A stretch of DNA of 20,267 nucleotides, taken from JBGYPP01 sp041838515. GTDB lineage: Bacteria > Bacillota > Clostridia > Lachnospirales > Lachnospiraceae. How positions within the stretch are numbered: position 1 is the first letter of the stretch; the number at the start of each line of letters is the position of its first letter. Below the pieces are notes generated by a model. That model had not been told where the DNA came from, did not search any database, and worked only from the letters and a program-made list of their open reading frames with translations. Both the position numbers and the translations under genes were made by a program. Where the stretch lies: positions 1 to 20,267 of the forward strand of contig JBGYPP010000063.1 in assembly GCA_041838515.1 (NCBI GenBank). The letters are read 5' to 3'. Below are positions 1 to 7,227 of this stretch, piece after piece.

Positions 1-104
1 TGGAGACCTGGTGTAACTGCCTCCCACGGAAGATCCTGGGTTACAGAACCCCGGATGAAATCTTCGAGGAGGAAATCGACCGAATCTACCAGGATGCTGC
101 CTAG
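1..104 (+). CDS. IS30-family transposase, C-terminal fragment
   Basis: Reading from base 3 gives 33 residues and a TAG at 102-104. The segment contains LPRKILGYRTPDEIFEEEID, the characteristic end of IS30-family transposases (usually followed by a few residues and the stop). The catalytic DDE core lies outside the window, so activity cannot be judged. The family match rests on this short but very typical tail. It is the transposase of the element whose right end abuts the truncated LytTR gene just downstream. Confidence 0.85.
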   Translation, partial: ETWCNCLPRKILGYRTPDEIFEEEIDRIYQDAA

Positions 105-137
105 CGGAGAGTGTCCAACTTGTTATTGCAATTTACG
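1..137 (+). mobile_element. Right end of an IS30-family insertion sequence
   Basis: The transposase stop at 104 is followed by about 30 bases (105-137) that code for nothing recognisable. LytTR-domain homology then begins abruptly at the codons for RKVYIYTE (from 136). The stretch ending TTGTTATTGCAATTTAC is a plausible terminal inverted repeat, but the partner repeat is outside the window. The boundary is therefore placed by the homology break, with an uncertainty of several bases. Confidence 0.65.
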
Positions 138-378
138 AAAAGTATATATATATACAGAGCGACATAAATTCCTGGCGAAGAAGCGCTTATGTGAACTAGA
201 GGAGTTGCTGGGGGATTCTTTTTTACGTATTTCAAAAAATACTATAGTCAATATTAATCAAATGGACAATATAGAAGCATCATTTGGCGGACTTCTTATG
301 CTGACACTAAAAAATGGCTGTAAAGAATATATCTCAAGGAAGTATTTGCCGAATTTAAAAGAATGTTTGGGGATATAA
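137..378 (+). pseudogene. LytTR-domain DNA-binding regulator, 5'-truncated by an IS30 element
   Basis: The reading frame covers the C-terminal two thirds of a LytTR DNA-binding domain: YIYTE, then KRLCELEELLGDSFLRISKN, then IVNINQM, then a strand-rich end closing in NLKECLGI. Intact small LytTR regulators of this kind are about 145-150 residues; here only about 80 residues lie downstream of the IS end. The open frame can be extended upstream to an ATG at 55, but those codons are transposon sequence read in another frame, so that start is not ancestral. In Firmicutes such genes are normally paired with a DUF3021 membrane protein that they regulate, exactly as here. A shortened protein could still be made from the fused frame, but loss of part of the domain makes it probably non-functional. 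Confidence 0.7.
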
Positions 379-380
379 AT

Positions 381-800
381 ATGGGATATATATTTCGCAA
401 TATAAGGAAAGGCTTATTTTTTGCTTTATTTTTTGTTTTCTTGTATGAAATTCTTTTGGAAATTTGGCATCGTGGAGAAGTGTATTTCTTAGACTGGGCA
501 TTGGTCAGGCTTTTTTTGGGGGCTGTGCTGGTAAGTTTGGGGTACTCTGTGTCGTCTGTTATATATTTGGTAAAAGGGATGTCTGTTTGGGCCAGGGCAG
601 GAATACAGATGGCGGCGGGTACGGTGTTTTTTTGTTGTACAGCTTATGTCTGCCGGTGGTTTATTCCAGGCAATAATTCATTCAATGTGTTGCTGGTTTT
701 GGGCCAATTGTTGATGGCCTTTGGGTATCTGCTGGTGGAGTATTTTTATTATGCAAAATTAGCAGATGATGTAAATAGGCAGTTGGATCAAAGAAAATAG
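381..800 (+). CDS. DUF3021-family membrane protein
   Basis: Encodes about 139 residues with four hydrophobic segments (roughly residues 9-27, 40-65, 70-92 and 100-122) and a charged C-terminal tail, the layout of DUF3021 proteins. These are small four-helix membrane proteins encoded next to LytTR regulators; their biochemical role is unknown. I chose the ATG at 381 because a GGGGAT stretch lies just upstream and the LytTR stop is at 378. An in-frame ATG at 363 would overlap the LytTR end by 16 bases and is the alternative. Since the partner regulator is broken by the IS30 element, expression here may now depend on the IS end or a nearby promoter. Confidence 0.7.
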   Translation: MGYIFRNIRKGLFFALFFVFLYEILLEIWHRGEVYFLDWALVRLFLGAVLVSLGYSVSSVIYLVKGMSVWARAGIQMAAGTVFFCCTAYVCRWFIPGNNSFNVLLVLGQLLMAFGYLLVEYFYYAKLADDVNRQLDQRK

Positions 801-849
801 GTGTTGGTGGAAAGACATCAAGAATACGAAAAGAATATTGGAGAAAATA

Positions 850-1584
850 ATGGCTATTGCAAGATATCAAGGAGGAAGAATTAGGAATTTATCGGTTTCT
901 ATGATGAGTTATCCGAAGGCTAGAGCATCATCAGCTCCTAAAAACAACGAATCTTCAGTAATGAAAGGGGTAGGTGTTAGTGTTCAAAAAAATCCGATTC
1001 GTGATACAAAGTTTTCCTATAGGATAGATAGTTCTTCTGCAACAAAAGTTAATATTTTGGAAAAAAAATCGAATAGTACGAAACCTCAGTCTGTTTTTAG
1101 AGTTGATGGTCCACATAAATCTCCTCCTAGACCATTGTATCCACATTTTAATATTAATACTTCTCGTTATCGAAATAATATGATATATCAGTCTTTGGAA
1201 CACAAGAAGATCTCTAATGTAACATATTCTGTCGCGAAGAATTATTCGAAAATAGGAAAAATATCAAAAGTTGGCGGTCGTGCATTGGTTGCAATAGCTA
1301 TTGTTTCTGATGCTACAGATATATATAATTCATATAAAACTGATGGTAGTAAAGTAGGAAAGAAAACCATCATTACTTCGGCGGGGGTGGCTGGTAGTTG
1401 GGCAGGGGCAATTGGTGGAGCAAAGATTGGAGCCGCAGGCGGAGCTTCTGTAGGCACTGTAATAGTTCCAGGATTAGGCACTGTTATTGGCGGAGCCATA
1501 GGCGGTCTTGTTGGTGGAGTTGGTGGTTCGATTGCTGGAAGAGCGGGGGGAGAAGCTATTGCTAAAAAAGCTATTAAAAAATAG
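850..1584 (+). CDS. Glycine-zipper toxin-like protein (putative pore-forming effector)
   Basis: About 244 residues in two parts. The first ~130 residues are polar, rich in Ser, Lys and Asn, and probably disordered; I recognise no WXG100, LXG or PAAR motif there. After a short hydrophobic/amphipathic part (VGGRALVAIAIVSDATDIYN), the last ~70 residues are a run of GxxxG and GG repeats: AGSWAGAIGGAKIGAAGG, then GTVIGGAIGGLVGGVGG, ending in lysines. Glycine-zipper domains of this type form membrane-inserting ends of bacterial polymorphic toxins and bacteriocins (TelE-like toxins are one known example). The ATG at 850 has GGAG eight bases upstream; a TTG at 838 is in frame but less likely. The next gene overlaps the end and DUF4176 follows, suggesting a toxin cassette. 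Function is inferred from composition and context only. Confidence 0.5.
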   Translation: MAIARYQGGRIRNLSVSMMSYPKARASSAPKNNESSVMKGVGVSVQKNPIRDTKFSYRIDSSSATKVNILEKKSNSTKPQSVFRVDGPHKSPPRPLYPHFNINTSRYRNNMIYQSLEHKKISNVTYSVAKNYSKIGKISKVGGRALVAIAIVSDATDIYNSYKTDGSKVGKKTIITSAGVAGSWAGAIGGAKIGAAGGASVGTVIVPGLGTVIGGAIGGLVGGVGGSIAGRAGGEAIAKKAIKK

Positions 1585-2119
1585 AAAAAAACTTTTTGAA
1601 GAGATTATTTTTGAAAAAAAAGAGAATGGGGTTTATTTTTTTTATATAACTCAGGATGCCCGCTTGACATTTCCCGAGCATTATATATGGCTGAATATAC
1701 AACGTGACATTATTCTTCATTTGGCCCAGAACAGTCACGCTGTCTTTTATGTAGAAAAAACTATTTCTTCAACCATTCCAATCAGAGAAATTGTAGATGA
1801 CAATGGAAAAAAATATATTGTTAACACAGATGGGAATGGAGATTATCTAATAAAAAATCCCATAAATGACACTCGTTTATTGTCGGAAATAGTTAGGACA
1901 GATTTAGTTTGGGAGTGTGAAGTATTGAAATACATAGCTATTTTTTCCGAAGAGCCATTCATGTCGGGAAATGGGTTGGAATTTGAAAAAGCTAAATATC
2001 TTTTGTACGCTTTTTCGGATAATCTGGGTTTTAATATTAGAATTCATAATAAGAGAGAGGATGAGGAATCTGTACTAAAGATGGTAAAAGCCGTTTTAGA
2101 ATGTTATCAAAAAGCTTAA
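1559..2119 (+). CDS. Hypothetical protein, candidate immunity partner of the upstream toxin-like gene
   Basis: I do not recognise a family. From a TTG at 1559 the product is about 186 residues, mixed alpha/beta and without transmembrane segments, with acidic and aromatic patches (DARLTFPEHYIWLNIQRD; TDLVWECEVLKYIAIFSEEP). The start is uncertain: the frame is open upstream to a TTG at 1508, but GGGGGGAG lies just before 1559, so I prefer that. Either choice overlaps the 3' end of the toxin-like gene in another frame (26 bases from 1559), so the two are probably translated together. Overlap with a toxin-like gene and a similar AT-rich composition suggest an immunity or accessory role; no residue proves it. 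Confidence 0.45.
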   Translation: MLKKLLKNRKKLFEEIIFEKKENGVYFFYITQDARLTFPEHYIWLNIQRDIILHLAQNSHAVFYVEKTISSTIPIREIVDDNGKKYIVNTDGNGDYLIKNPINDTRLLSEIVRTDLVWECEVLKYIAIFSEEPFMSGNGLEFEKAKYLLYAFSDNLGFNIRIHNKREDEESVLKMVKAVLECYQKA

Positions 2120-2128
2120 GGAGGTGTC

Positions 2129-2404
2129 ATGTCTGATATAGCTCATGAAAAGTACTTGCCCATAGGCTCAGTAGTTCGATTGGCGGGTGGAGAGAAAAAA
2201 CTAATGATATTTGGTAGGAAACAACAACAAGTGCCCCCAGGAATATGTTGGGACTATGTTGCATGTTTATATCCTGAAGGTAATTTGAATGAAAAGTTTA
2301 ATGTTTTTTTTAATCATGGTGAGATAGAGGAGGTTATTTTTAAGGGATATGAAGATGACGAAGAACTATTTACAAGGAATTTTCTGTTAAAACAAATGCT
2401 GTGA
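2129..2404 (+). CDS. DUF4176 domain-containing protein
   Basis: A 91-residue protein with the features I associate with DUF4176: the opening YLPIGSVVRLAGGEKKLMIF, then WDYVACLYPEGN, then FFNHGEIEEVIFKGYEDDEE. DUF4176 proteins are small and soluble, and are repeatedly found in Firmicutes type VII secretion loci near LXG-type polymorphic toxins; their molecular role is not settled. Translation starts at an ATG preceded by AAGGAGGTGTC, nine bases after the previous stop, so it is part of the same short operon. Its presence is the best contextual evidence that the two preceding genes form a secreted-toxin module, although no secretion machinery lies in the window. Confidence 0.75.
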   Translation: MSDIAHEKYLPIGSVVRLAGGEKKLMIFGRKQQQVPPGICWDYVACLYPEGNLNEKFNVFFNHGEIEEVIFKGYEDDEELFTRNFLLKQML

Positions 2405-2428
2405 TGTAATGGGAAATGGCTCCGCTAA

Positions 2429-2447
2429 ACTATTTTTGAGAAATAGT
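2429..2447 (+). terminator. Weak hairpin after the DUF4176 gene
   Basis: ACTATTT and AAATAGT form a perfect 7-bp AT-rich stem around a 5-base loop, 25 bases after the DUF4176 stop, followed by ATTATCTTT. It may contribute to termination, but the stem is weak. The rest of 2448-2566 holds nothing I recognise. Confidence 0.3.
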
Positions 2448-2566
2448 ATTATCTTTCTGGAAAACAGGAAGACGGATAAAGAGAATAATCCATGCCTTAA
2501 CAGGGCAAAGAAAGCAAACAGGGAATTGTGAAAGATATAAAAGGGTAAAAAGGAATAGAATCCCCC

Positions 2567-2597
2567 CAGGCCGGCGCTCCCGCCGGCCTGGTTTTGT
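2567..2597 (+). terminator. Strong intrinsic terminator
   Basis: CAGGCCGGCG (2567-2576) and CGCCGGCCTG (2581-2590) form a perfect 10-bp GC-rich stem with a CTCC loop, followed by GTTTTGT. It separates the AT-rich left cassette from the methyltransferase gene. The short, interrupted T-run suggests reasonable but perhaps not complete termination. Confidence 0.75.
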
Positions 2598-2685
2598 ATG
2601 CGCCAAAATCCCCTGGAGGATATGGACATGGGCGGCGAGTTTTCCTACAATAGCAAGTGAGGAAGAAGCATGGGAGGCATGGAGC

Positions 2686-3885
2686 ATGGAAAGTATTTAT
2701 TCGCAGATTAGGGAAATATTGCAAGGTATGCCGGACTGGATCAACCTGAGCGAGGGGCAAGGGGAGGAAAAGGGCAGCAAGCGGCAGATCAGGCCAGTGA
2801 AGAACAAGCGGGGCGTGGTTTTTCAGGAGAGTCTGTTCAAGGGGGCAAAGGTGTATCATAGCAACCTGTCTCTAGAGGAGATGGCGGCCCATATCAGCCG
2901 ACTGCTGGAGGAGGCCCGGTATAGACAAATGCAGTACCAGGGTTCCTGGGGGAGGGGCAGTTGGAGAATACAGTCCGGAGGCAAGATACAGAAAAAGGAA
3001 AGCCGGGTGTCTGAGGCTGGGGAGGAGCTTGGGCAGGATGAGGGGGCGGAGAGCCGGTTTGCCCATGACAGGCAAAAATCCAGCCTGCTGCCCAGGGATC
3101 AGCCCCTGCCCTTTTTGCTGGCTCTGGATGTGCAGAAGCCGGGGGGAGGGATCAAAAAAGAGAAGTATCACAAATTTCGCCAGATCAATAGGTACTTGGA
3201 AATGGTGGAGGAGATACTGCCTCCCCTGCTGGCAGGCCGGGAGGCGGGACAGCCTCTGCGAATACTGGATTTTGGCTGTGGCAAGTCTTATCTGACCTTT
3301 GCTCTGTATTATTATCTGGTAAAGGTGCGGGGATTGGAGGTGTCCATCACCGGTCTGGACTTGAAGGAGGATGTCATCAGCCGCTGCCAGACCCTGGCCC
3401 GGGAGTGGGGATATGAGGGATTGGAATTTTGCCATGGGGACATTTCCCGCTGGCAGGAGGAGGGGGAATTGGACATGGTGGTCAGCCTCCACGCTTGTGA
3501 TACGGCCACAGATCATGCGCTGTACAAAGCCATTCTCTGGCGGGCCAAGGCCATACTGGCCGTCCCCTGCTGCCAGCATGAACTGAATGGGCAGTTGCAG
3601 TCAGCGCTTTGGCGGCCCATATGGAAATATGGTCTGCTCAAGGAGCGTATGGCGGCTCTGGTTACAGACGGCCTGAGAGCGGCCCTGTTGGAAATGGAGG
3701 GATACCAGGTGCAGATGTTGGAATTTGTGGAGATGGAGCATACGCCAAAGAATATACTGATCCGGGGCCTGCGCAGGCCCTCTCCCTTGGCCGGCAGTGA
3801 GAGGGAGAAAAGGGCCGAGGCCATTAATCAGCTGATGGAGGCGGTGGAGGCCAGGCCCACGCTGGCAGCATTGTTAGGCCTGTAG
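2686..3885 (+). CDS. Class I SAM-dependent methyltransferase
   Basis: A 399-residue protein. The N-terminal ~160 residues resemble no domain I recognise and carry a charged, low-complexity stretch (about 85-125). The C-terminal half is a Rossmann methyltransferase: motif I LDFGCGKSYLTFAL begins near residue 193, the acidic residue of motif II follows in ITGLDLKEDV, and HGDIS and DMVVSLHACDTATDHAL occupy the motif III/IV region. A PCCQHE sequence near 292, typical of a group of uncharacterised bacterial and eukaryotic methyltransferases that likely act on RNA, follows. The substrate is unknown. The ATG at 2686 has GGGAGG eight bases upstream; two earlier ATGs (2670, 2679) are out of frame. It seems to be transcribed alone, after the terminator at 2567. 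Confidence 0.75.
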   Translation: MESIYSQIREILQGMPDWINLSEGQGEEKGSKRQIRPVKNKRGVVFQESLFKGAKVYHSNLSLEEMAAHISRLLEEARYRQMQYQGSWGRGSWRIQSGGKIQKKESRVSEAGEELGQDEGAESRFAHDRQKSSLLPRDQPLPFLLALDVQKPGGGIKKEKYHKFRQINRYLEMVEEILPPLLAGREAGQPLRILDFGCGKSYLTFALYYYLVKVRGLEVSITGLDLKEDVISRCQTLAREWGYEGLEFCHGDISRWQEEGELDMVVSLHACDTATDHALYKAILWRAKAILAVPCCQHELNGQLQSALWRPIWKYGLLKERMAALVTDGLRAALLEMEGYQVQMLEFVEMEHTPKNILIRGLRRPSPLAGSEREKRAEAINQLMEAVEARPTLAALLGL

Positions 3886-3894
3886 GAAAGTATT

Positions 3895-3922
3895 TTCACC
3901 ACAGGTATAGATATGGTATACT
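3895..3922 (+). promoter_or_regulatory. Putative sigma-A promoter for xpaC-telA
   Basis: TTCACC at 3895-3900 and TATACT at 3917-3922 are separated by 16 bases, with TGG directly before the -10 (extended -10). A start near 3929 would leave a leader of about 36 bases before the ATG at 3965. The match is moderate and no experiment is implied. Confidence 0.4.
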
Positions 3923-3964
3923 AAGAAGATAGACCCGGAGGCGATTTGCAGAAAGGCGCAGGCC

Positions 3965-5293
3965 ATGGACAGGAATAATAATTCTATGCATTGGGATGCT
4001 TGGAAGCAGAGTTGGCAGCAGGCCTCCCAAAGCGGCAATTTCAGCGAATTTAATAAACTGGTGATGCAGGATGTAAACCGCATATTGGGTAATGCTGATA
4101 GAGAAGTGGAACAGGCCAGACGGCAGGCCTTTGGCTCTGAGGAGGGCCAATGGGAGGCCCAGGATCACGATAGGCAGAGGCCTGCCGCAACCCGGGCGCA
4201 GGCCGGCCAGACGGGATATGGAGCCACCCATTATAGCCAGCTGGGGCAGGTGGGAGCCGAACTGGCACAGGCGCTGAAGCGGGGCATAGGCAGCCTGCAA
4301 TCGAACCAGCCCTGGGGACGGCGCTGGCTGTCGGAGAGGTTCAAGAAAAAAGAGAAGGACAGGGGTGAGGGGGGCATGGTGCTGGCCATTCTGGGATGGC
4401 TGGCGGCATTTGGCCTCCTTAGTGTGGGCTGGGCGGACTTGATCTTGGGGCCTTTGGTTATGGGAGGGGCCTGTGCCGTCGGCGCAACGGCGGTCTTTCT
4501 CCGCGCCAGGCGTAGTCTGGCCAGGATGAAATTGGCGGGAAGATACCTGGAGCTTATGGACAAAAAGACTTATATCAATACCCATGTACTGGCGGAGATG
4601 TCCCACAGGTCCGAGAGTCAGGTGGCGGAGGATCTCATGGAGATGATACGCCGGGGCATATTTCCCCAGGGTCATATGGACCGTGAGGGCAAATGCTTTA
4701 TGCTGGACGATCAGACCTTTAAGGAATATCTGGCCCTGGAGCAGGAGAGGCGGCAGTGGCAGCAGCCTGCGGAGAAGATGGTGGAAACGGCGGCCATTTC
4801 CACAGAAGAAGAGGAAGCTGCGCTGGGCGCCGAATTGAGTCCGGAGGAGAGGAAGGAGTGGCTGCAAATGCTGCGGCAGGGGGAGGACTGTATACGGCAG
4901 CTGGCCCAGCTCAATCTGGACATACCCGGGGAGGTGCTGTCCCTCAAGATGGATAGGCTGGAGGCCTTGCTGAGGGAGATCTTCGGCAGGGTAAAAACCC
5001 ATCCCAGGGAAACCAAGCAGATGCAAAAATTTATGGATTACTATCTGCCCACGGTACTGCGGCTGGGCAAGTCCTACAGGGAGTTTGACGCTATCTCCGA
5101 TCCGGGAGAGAACATACGTAAGGCAAAGGAGGATATAGAAGCTGCCTTTGATGTGGTGAATGAGGCTTTTGCCAAGTTTTTGGATCAGCTGTACCAATAT
5201 GCCGCCATGGATATAGCGGCGGATGCCCAGGTGCTCAAGAGTATGCTGGTTGGGGAGGGCTTGTCCGGAGGTATGATTTCTGGGGATAAATAA
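3965..5293 (+). CDS. xpaC: XpaC-family (5-bromo-4-chloroindolyl phosphate hydrolysis) membrane protein
   Basis: A 442-residue protein with a polar N-terminal ~130 residues, two adjacent membrane segments around residues 138-180 (MVLAILGWLAAFGLLSVGW, then a Gly/Ala-rich helix), and a long charged helical C-terminus including ILRDE-poor coiled stretches. After the membrane part comes a winged-helix-like region (INTHVLAEMSHRSESQVAED). This layout and the immediately following TelA gene identify the XpaC family, whose name comes from a Bacillus phenotype rather than a known reaction. In Bacillus and many Firmicutes xpaC and telA (yaaN) are paired and linked to envelope stress and resistance to toxic anions or cell-wall antimicrobials. 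The gap to telA is only 20 bases. Confidence 0.75.
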   Translation: MDRNNNSMHWDAWKQSWQQASQSGNFSEFNKLVMQDVNRILGNADREVEQARRQAFGSEEGQWEAQDHDRQRPAATRAQAGQTGYGATHYSQLGQVGAELAQALKRGIGSLQSNQPWGRRWLSERFKKKEKDRGEGGMVLAILGWLAAFGLLSVGWADLILGPLVMGGACAVGATAVFLRARRSLARMKLAGRYLELMDKKTYINTHVLAEMSHRSESQVAEDLMEMIRRGIFPQGHMDREGKCFMLDDQTFKEYLALEQERRQWQQPAEKMVETAAISTEEEEAALGAELSPEERKEWLQMLRQGEDCIRQLAQLNLDIPGEVLSLKMDRLEALLREIFGRVKTHPRETKQMQKFMDYYLPTVLRLGKSYREFDAISDPGENIRKAKEDIEAAFDVVNEAFAKFLDQLYQYAAMDIAADAQVLKSMLVGEGLSGGMISGDK

Positions 5294-5313
5294 CAGCTAG
5301 GAGGGAGGAAACT

Positions 5314-6471
5314 ATGGATGCAGAAAAAGAGATGGAGAGCATGATCAACCAAGGGCCCACATTGACCTTTGGAGAGACTCCAGAGCCGGCGGCCCCGGCT
5401 GTGCCAGTGATGGTGCAAGAGGATCCGCAAAAGCTGGCGCTGAGCGTGCAAGAACAGAAGATGGTAGAGGATTTTGCGGCCAGCATAGATCTGAAGAATA
5501 CCCAGGCCATACTCCAGTATGGCGCCGGCAGCCAGAAGAAAATAGCGGATTTTTCAGAGTCCGCGCTGGCCAATGTGCGTACCAAGGATTTGGGCGAAGT
5601 GGGCGCCATGCTAGCGGATGTGGTGGGTGAGCTAAAAGATTTTGAGGCGCCGGAGGAGTCCAAGGGCCTGTTCGGCCTGTTCAAAAAGAGCGGCAATGCG
5701 CTGTCCAGCCTCCAGGCCAAGTACGGCAAGGCTGAGGCAAATGTCAACAGGATAACCAAGGTGCTGGAGGGGCATCAGGTGGCCCTGCTCAAGGATGTGG
5801 CCATGCTGGACAAGATGTACGAGCTCAATCTCCAGCACCATAAAGAGCTGACCATGTATATATTGGCGGGTAAGGAGAAGATAGCTAAGACCCGCAGCGA
5901 GGATCTGCCGGTTTTGGAGAGGCAGGCCCAGGAAAGCGGATTGCCGGAGGATGCGCAAAAGGTCCGGGATATGACGGAGATGTGCAGCCGATTTGAGAAG
6001 AAGATTTACGATCTGGAGCTGACCCGTACCATAGCCCTGCAAATGGCTCCCCAGATCCGTATGCTGCAGAGCAATGATACAGCCATGGCGGATAAGATAC
6101 AGTCCACCCTGCTCAATACTATACCTCTTTGGAAGAGCCAGATGATGATAGCCATAGGCTTGAACCACTCTGTCAGCGCGGCTCAGGCCCAGCGGGCTGT
6201 ATCGGATATGACCAATGCCATGCTCAAGAAGAATGCGGAGAGCCTGCGTATGGCCACGCTGGAAACGGCCAAGGAATCCGAGAGGGGCATAGTGGATCTG
6301 GAAACCCTCCAGGCCACCAACCAAAGCCTGATCTCCACCTTGGATGAGGTGGCGCTGATACAGGAGGAGGGCAGGCAGAAGCGCCTGGCTGCGGAGAAGG
6401 AATTGCAGCTGATAGAAAATCAAATGAAGGACAAGCTGTTGGAGATGAGCCGCAGACAGAACCGTCCGTAA
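5314..6471 (+). CDS. telA: Toxic anion resistance protein, TelA/YaaN family
   Basis: A 385-residue, almost wholly helical protein without a signal peptide. Family features include MVEDFAASIDLKNTQAILQY followed by GAGSQKKIADFSESAL near residues 50-90, the GLFGLFKKS loop at about 113, LNLQHHKELTMYILAGKEKI near 170-190, and a C-terminal coiled coil. TelA proteins were named for tellurite resistance (kilA/telA) and are predicted to act at the membrane with an XpaC partner; the mechanism is unknown. A strong site AGGAGGGAGG lies before the ATG, and the gene is the second of the xpaC-telA operon. A hairpin terminator follows at 6491. Confidence 0.85.
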   Translation: MDAEKEMESMINQGPTLTFGETPEPAAPAVPVMVQEDPQKLALSVQEQKMVEDFAASIDLKNTQAILQYGAGSQKKIADFSESALANVRTKDLGEVGAMLADVVGELKDFEAPEESKGLFGLFKKSGNALSSLQAKYGKAEANVNRITKVLEGHQVALLKDVAMLDKMYELNLQHHKELTMYILAGKEKIAKTRSEDLPVLERQAQESGLPEDAQKVRDMTEMCSRFEKKIYDLELTRTIALQMAPQIRMLQSNDTAMADKIQSTLLNTIPLWKSQMMIAIGLNHSVSAAQAQRAVSDMTNAMLKKNAESLRMATLETAKESERGIVDLETLQATNQSLISTLDEVALIQEEGRQKRLAAEKELQLIENQMKDKLLEMSRRQNRP

Positions 6472-6490
6472 AGCATTGGGTACTCAGACA

Positions 6491-6520
6491 GGGGAGGGCC
6501 GGCAGCCCTCTCCTTGTCTT
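6491..6520 (+). terminator. Intrinsic terminator after telA
   Basis: GGGGAGGGC (6491-6499) pairs with GCCCTCTCC (6505-6513), a 9-bp stem with one G-U pair and a 5-base loop, followed by TTGTCTT. It lies 20 bases after the telA stop. Confidence 0.6.
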
Positions 6521-6558
6521 GCCATAATAGCAAACATATAGTACAAGGAGGAGAGAGT

Positions 6559-7095
6559 ATGAAAGTATTGATCCTGCACGGAAGCGCCAGAAAGGCTGGC
6601 AATACGGGCATTTTGGCAGAGTCCTTTGGACGGGGCGCCAAGGACGGCGGCCATGAGGTGGAGAAAATTTGGCTCAAGGAGAAGAATGTGGGGGATTGCC
6701 TGGGCTGCTGCGCCTGCCAGCAAAACAGGGGAGTCTGTATTCAGAGGGATGATATGCAGGAGCTGTATGGCAAGATAGCCGAGGCGGATGTGGTAGCGCT
6801 GGCTTCTCCCGTATACTTCTATACCTGGACATCCCTGATGAAGAAAACTCTGGACCGTACCTATGCCATGCGCGCCAATTTGCAGAACACCCGTTTTGTT
6901 CTGCTGACGGCCGGGGATGGCGTGGAGAAAGATATGGACACCATAGTGGACAGCTATCACAAGTACCTGAGCTATTTTGAGGGGGAGAATATCGTGGACG
7001 GAGGCTGCATTATCGCTTCCAGGGCCACCAGCCCTCAGGATACCCGCAGTTCCAAGGCGGCAGAGGATGCCTATCTGCTGGGCCGTCAATTGTAG
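6559..7095 (+). CDS. Flavodoxin-like reductase, iron-sulfur flavoprotein type
   Basis: A 178-residue protein starting MKVLILHGSARKAGNTG, the FMN phosphate-binding loop of the NADPH-dependent FMN reductase/flavodoxin fold. VVALASPVYFYTWTSLMKK (residues ~77-95) is the second flavin-contact region. Between them the cysteines C47, C50, C53 and C60 form C-x2-C-x2-C-x6-C, which fits the compact cysteine motif of iron-sulfur flavoproteins (Isf), where it binds a 4Fe-4S cluster; these proteins accept electrons from ferredoxin in anaerobes. The physiological acceptor here is unknown. The ATG at 6559 follows AAGGAGGAGAGAG. It sits between two terminators, so it is probably a single-gene unit. Confidence 0.75.
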   Translation: MKVLILHGSARKAGNTGILAESFGRGAKDGGHEVEKIWLKEKNVGDCLGCCACQQNRGVCIQRDDMQELYGKIAEADVVALASPVYFYTWTSLMKKTLDRTYAMRANLQNTRFVLLTAGDGVEKDMDTIVDSYHKYLSYFEGENIVDGGCIIASRATSPQDTRSSKAAEDAYLLGRQL

Positions 7096-7109
7096 AAGGA
7101 CTTGCCCCT

Positions 7110-7145
7110 CCCCGTCTGGCCGGCGCCGGGCGGGGATTTTTTTTT
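7110..7145 (+). terminator. Strong intrinsic terminator after the flavoprotein gene
   Basis: An 11-bp GC-rich stem (7110-7120 with 7125-7135, two G-U pairs, loop CGGC) is followed by A and nine T (7137-7145). This is a textbook rho-independent terminator, 14 bases after the stop, and it isolates the downstream TauE unit. Confidence 0.9.
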
Positions 7146-7154
7146 GCCGGGGAG

Positions 7155-7185
7155 TATGAAAAAAATTACACCTACTATAGCCGGG
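7155..7185 (+). promoter_or_regulatory. Repeated upstream element, copy A (before tauE)
   Basis: This 31-base stretch matches 26 of 31 positions of a stretch at 17259-17289, upstream of ssuC. The shared core is TATGAAAAAAA, three variable bases, CACCTAC, two variable bases, TAG and CGGG. Both copies are in gene-free DNA before a transport gene. It could be a shared operator, part of a promoter, or the start of a very short leader frame (here MKKITPTIAGAKAL then TGA at 7198-7200). Confidence 0.45.
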
Positions 7186-7227
7186 GCAAAGGCGCTATGA
7201 TGGAGCGGAACAAAAAAGGGTGGGCAT

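Noticed and set aside
55..136. N-terminal part of the frame leading into the LytTR remnant
   Set aside because: These codons are the IS30 transposase end and its terminal repeat read in another frame, not ancestral coding sequence.
6514..6542. Promoter-like TTGTCT-17-TATAGT before the flavoprotein gene
   Set aside because: A start from it would fall within the ribosome binding site at 6545-6551, and the -35 overlaps the terminator tail.
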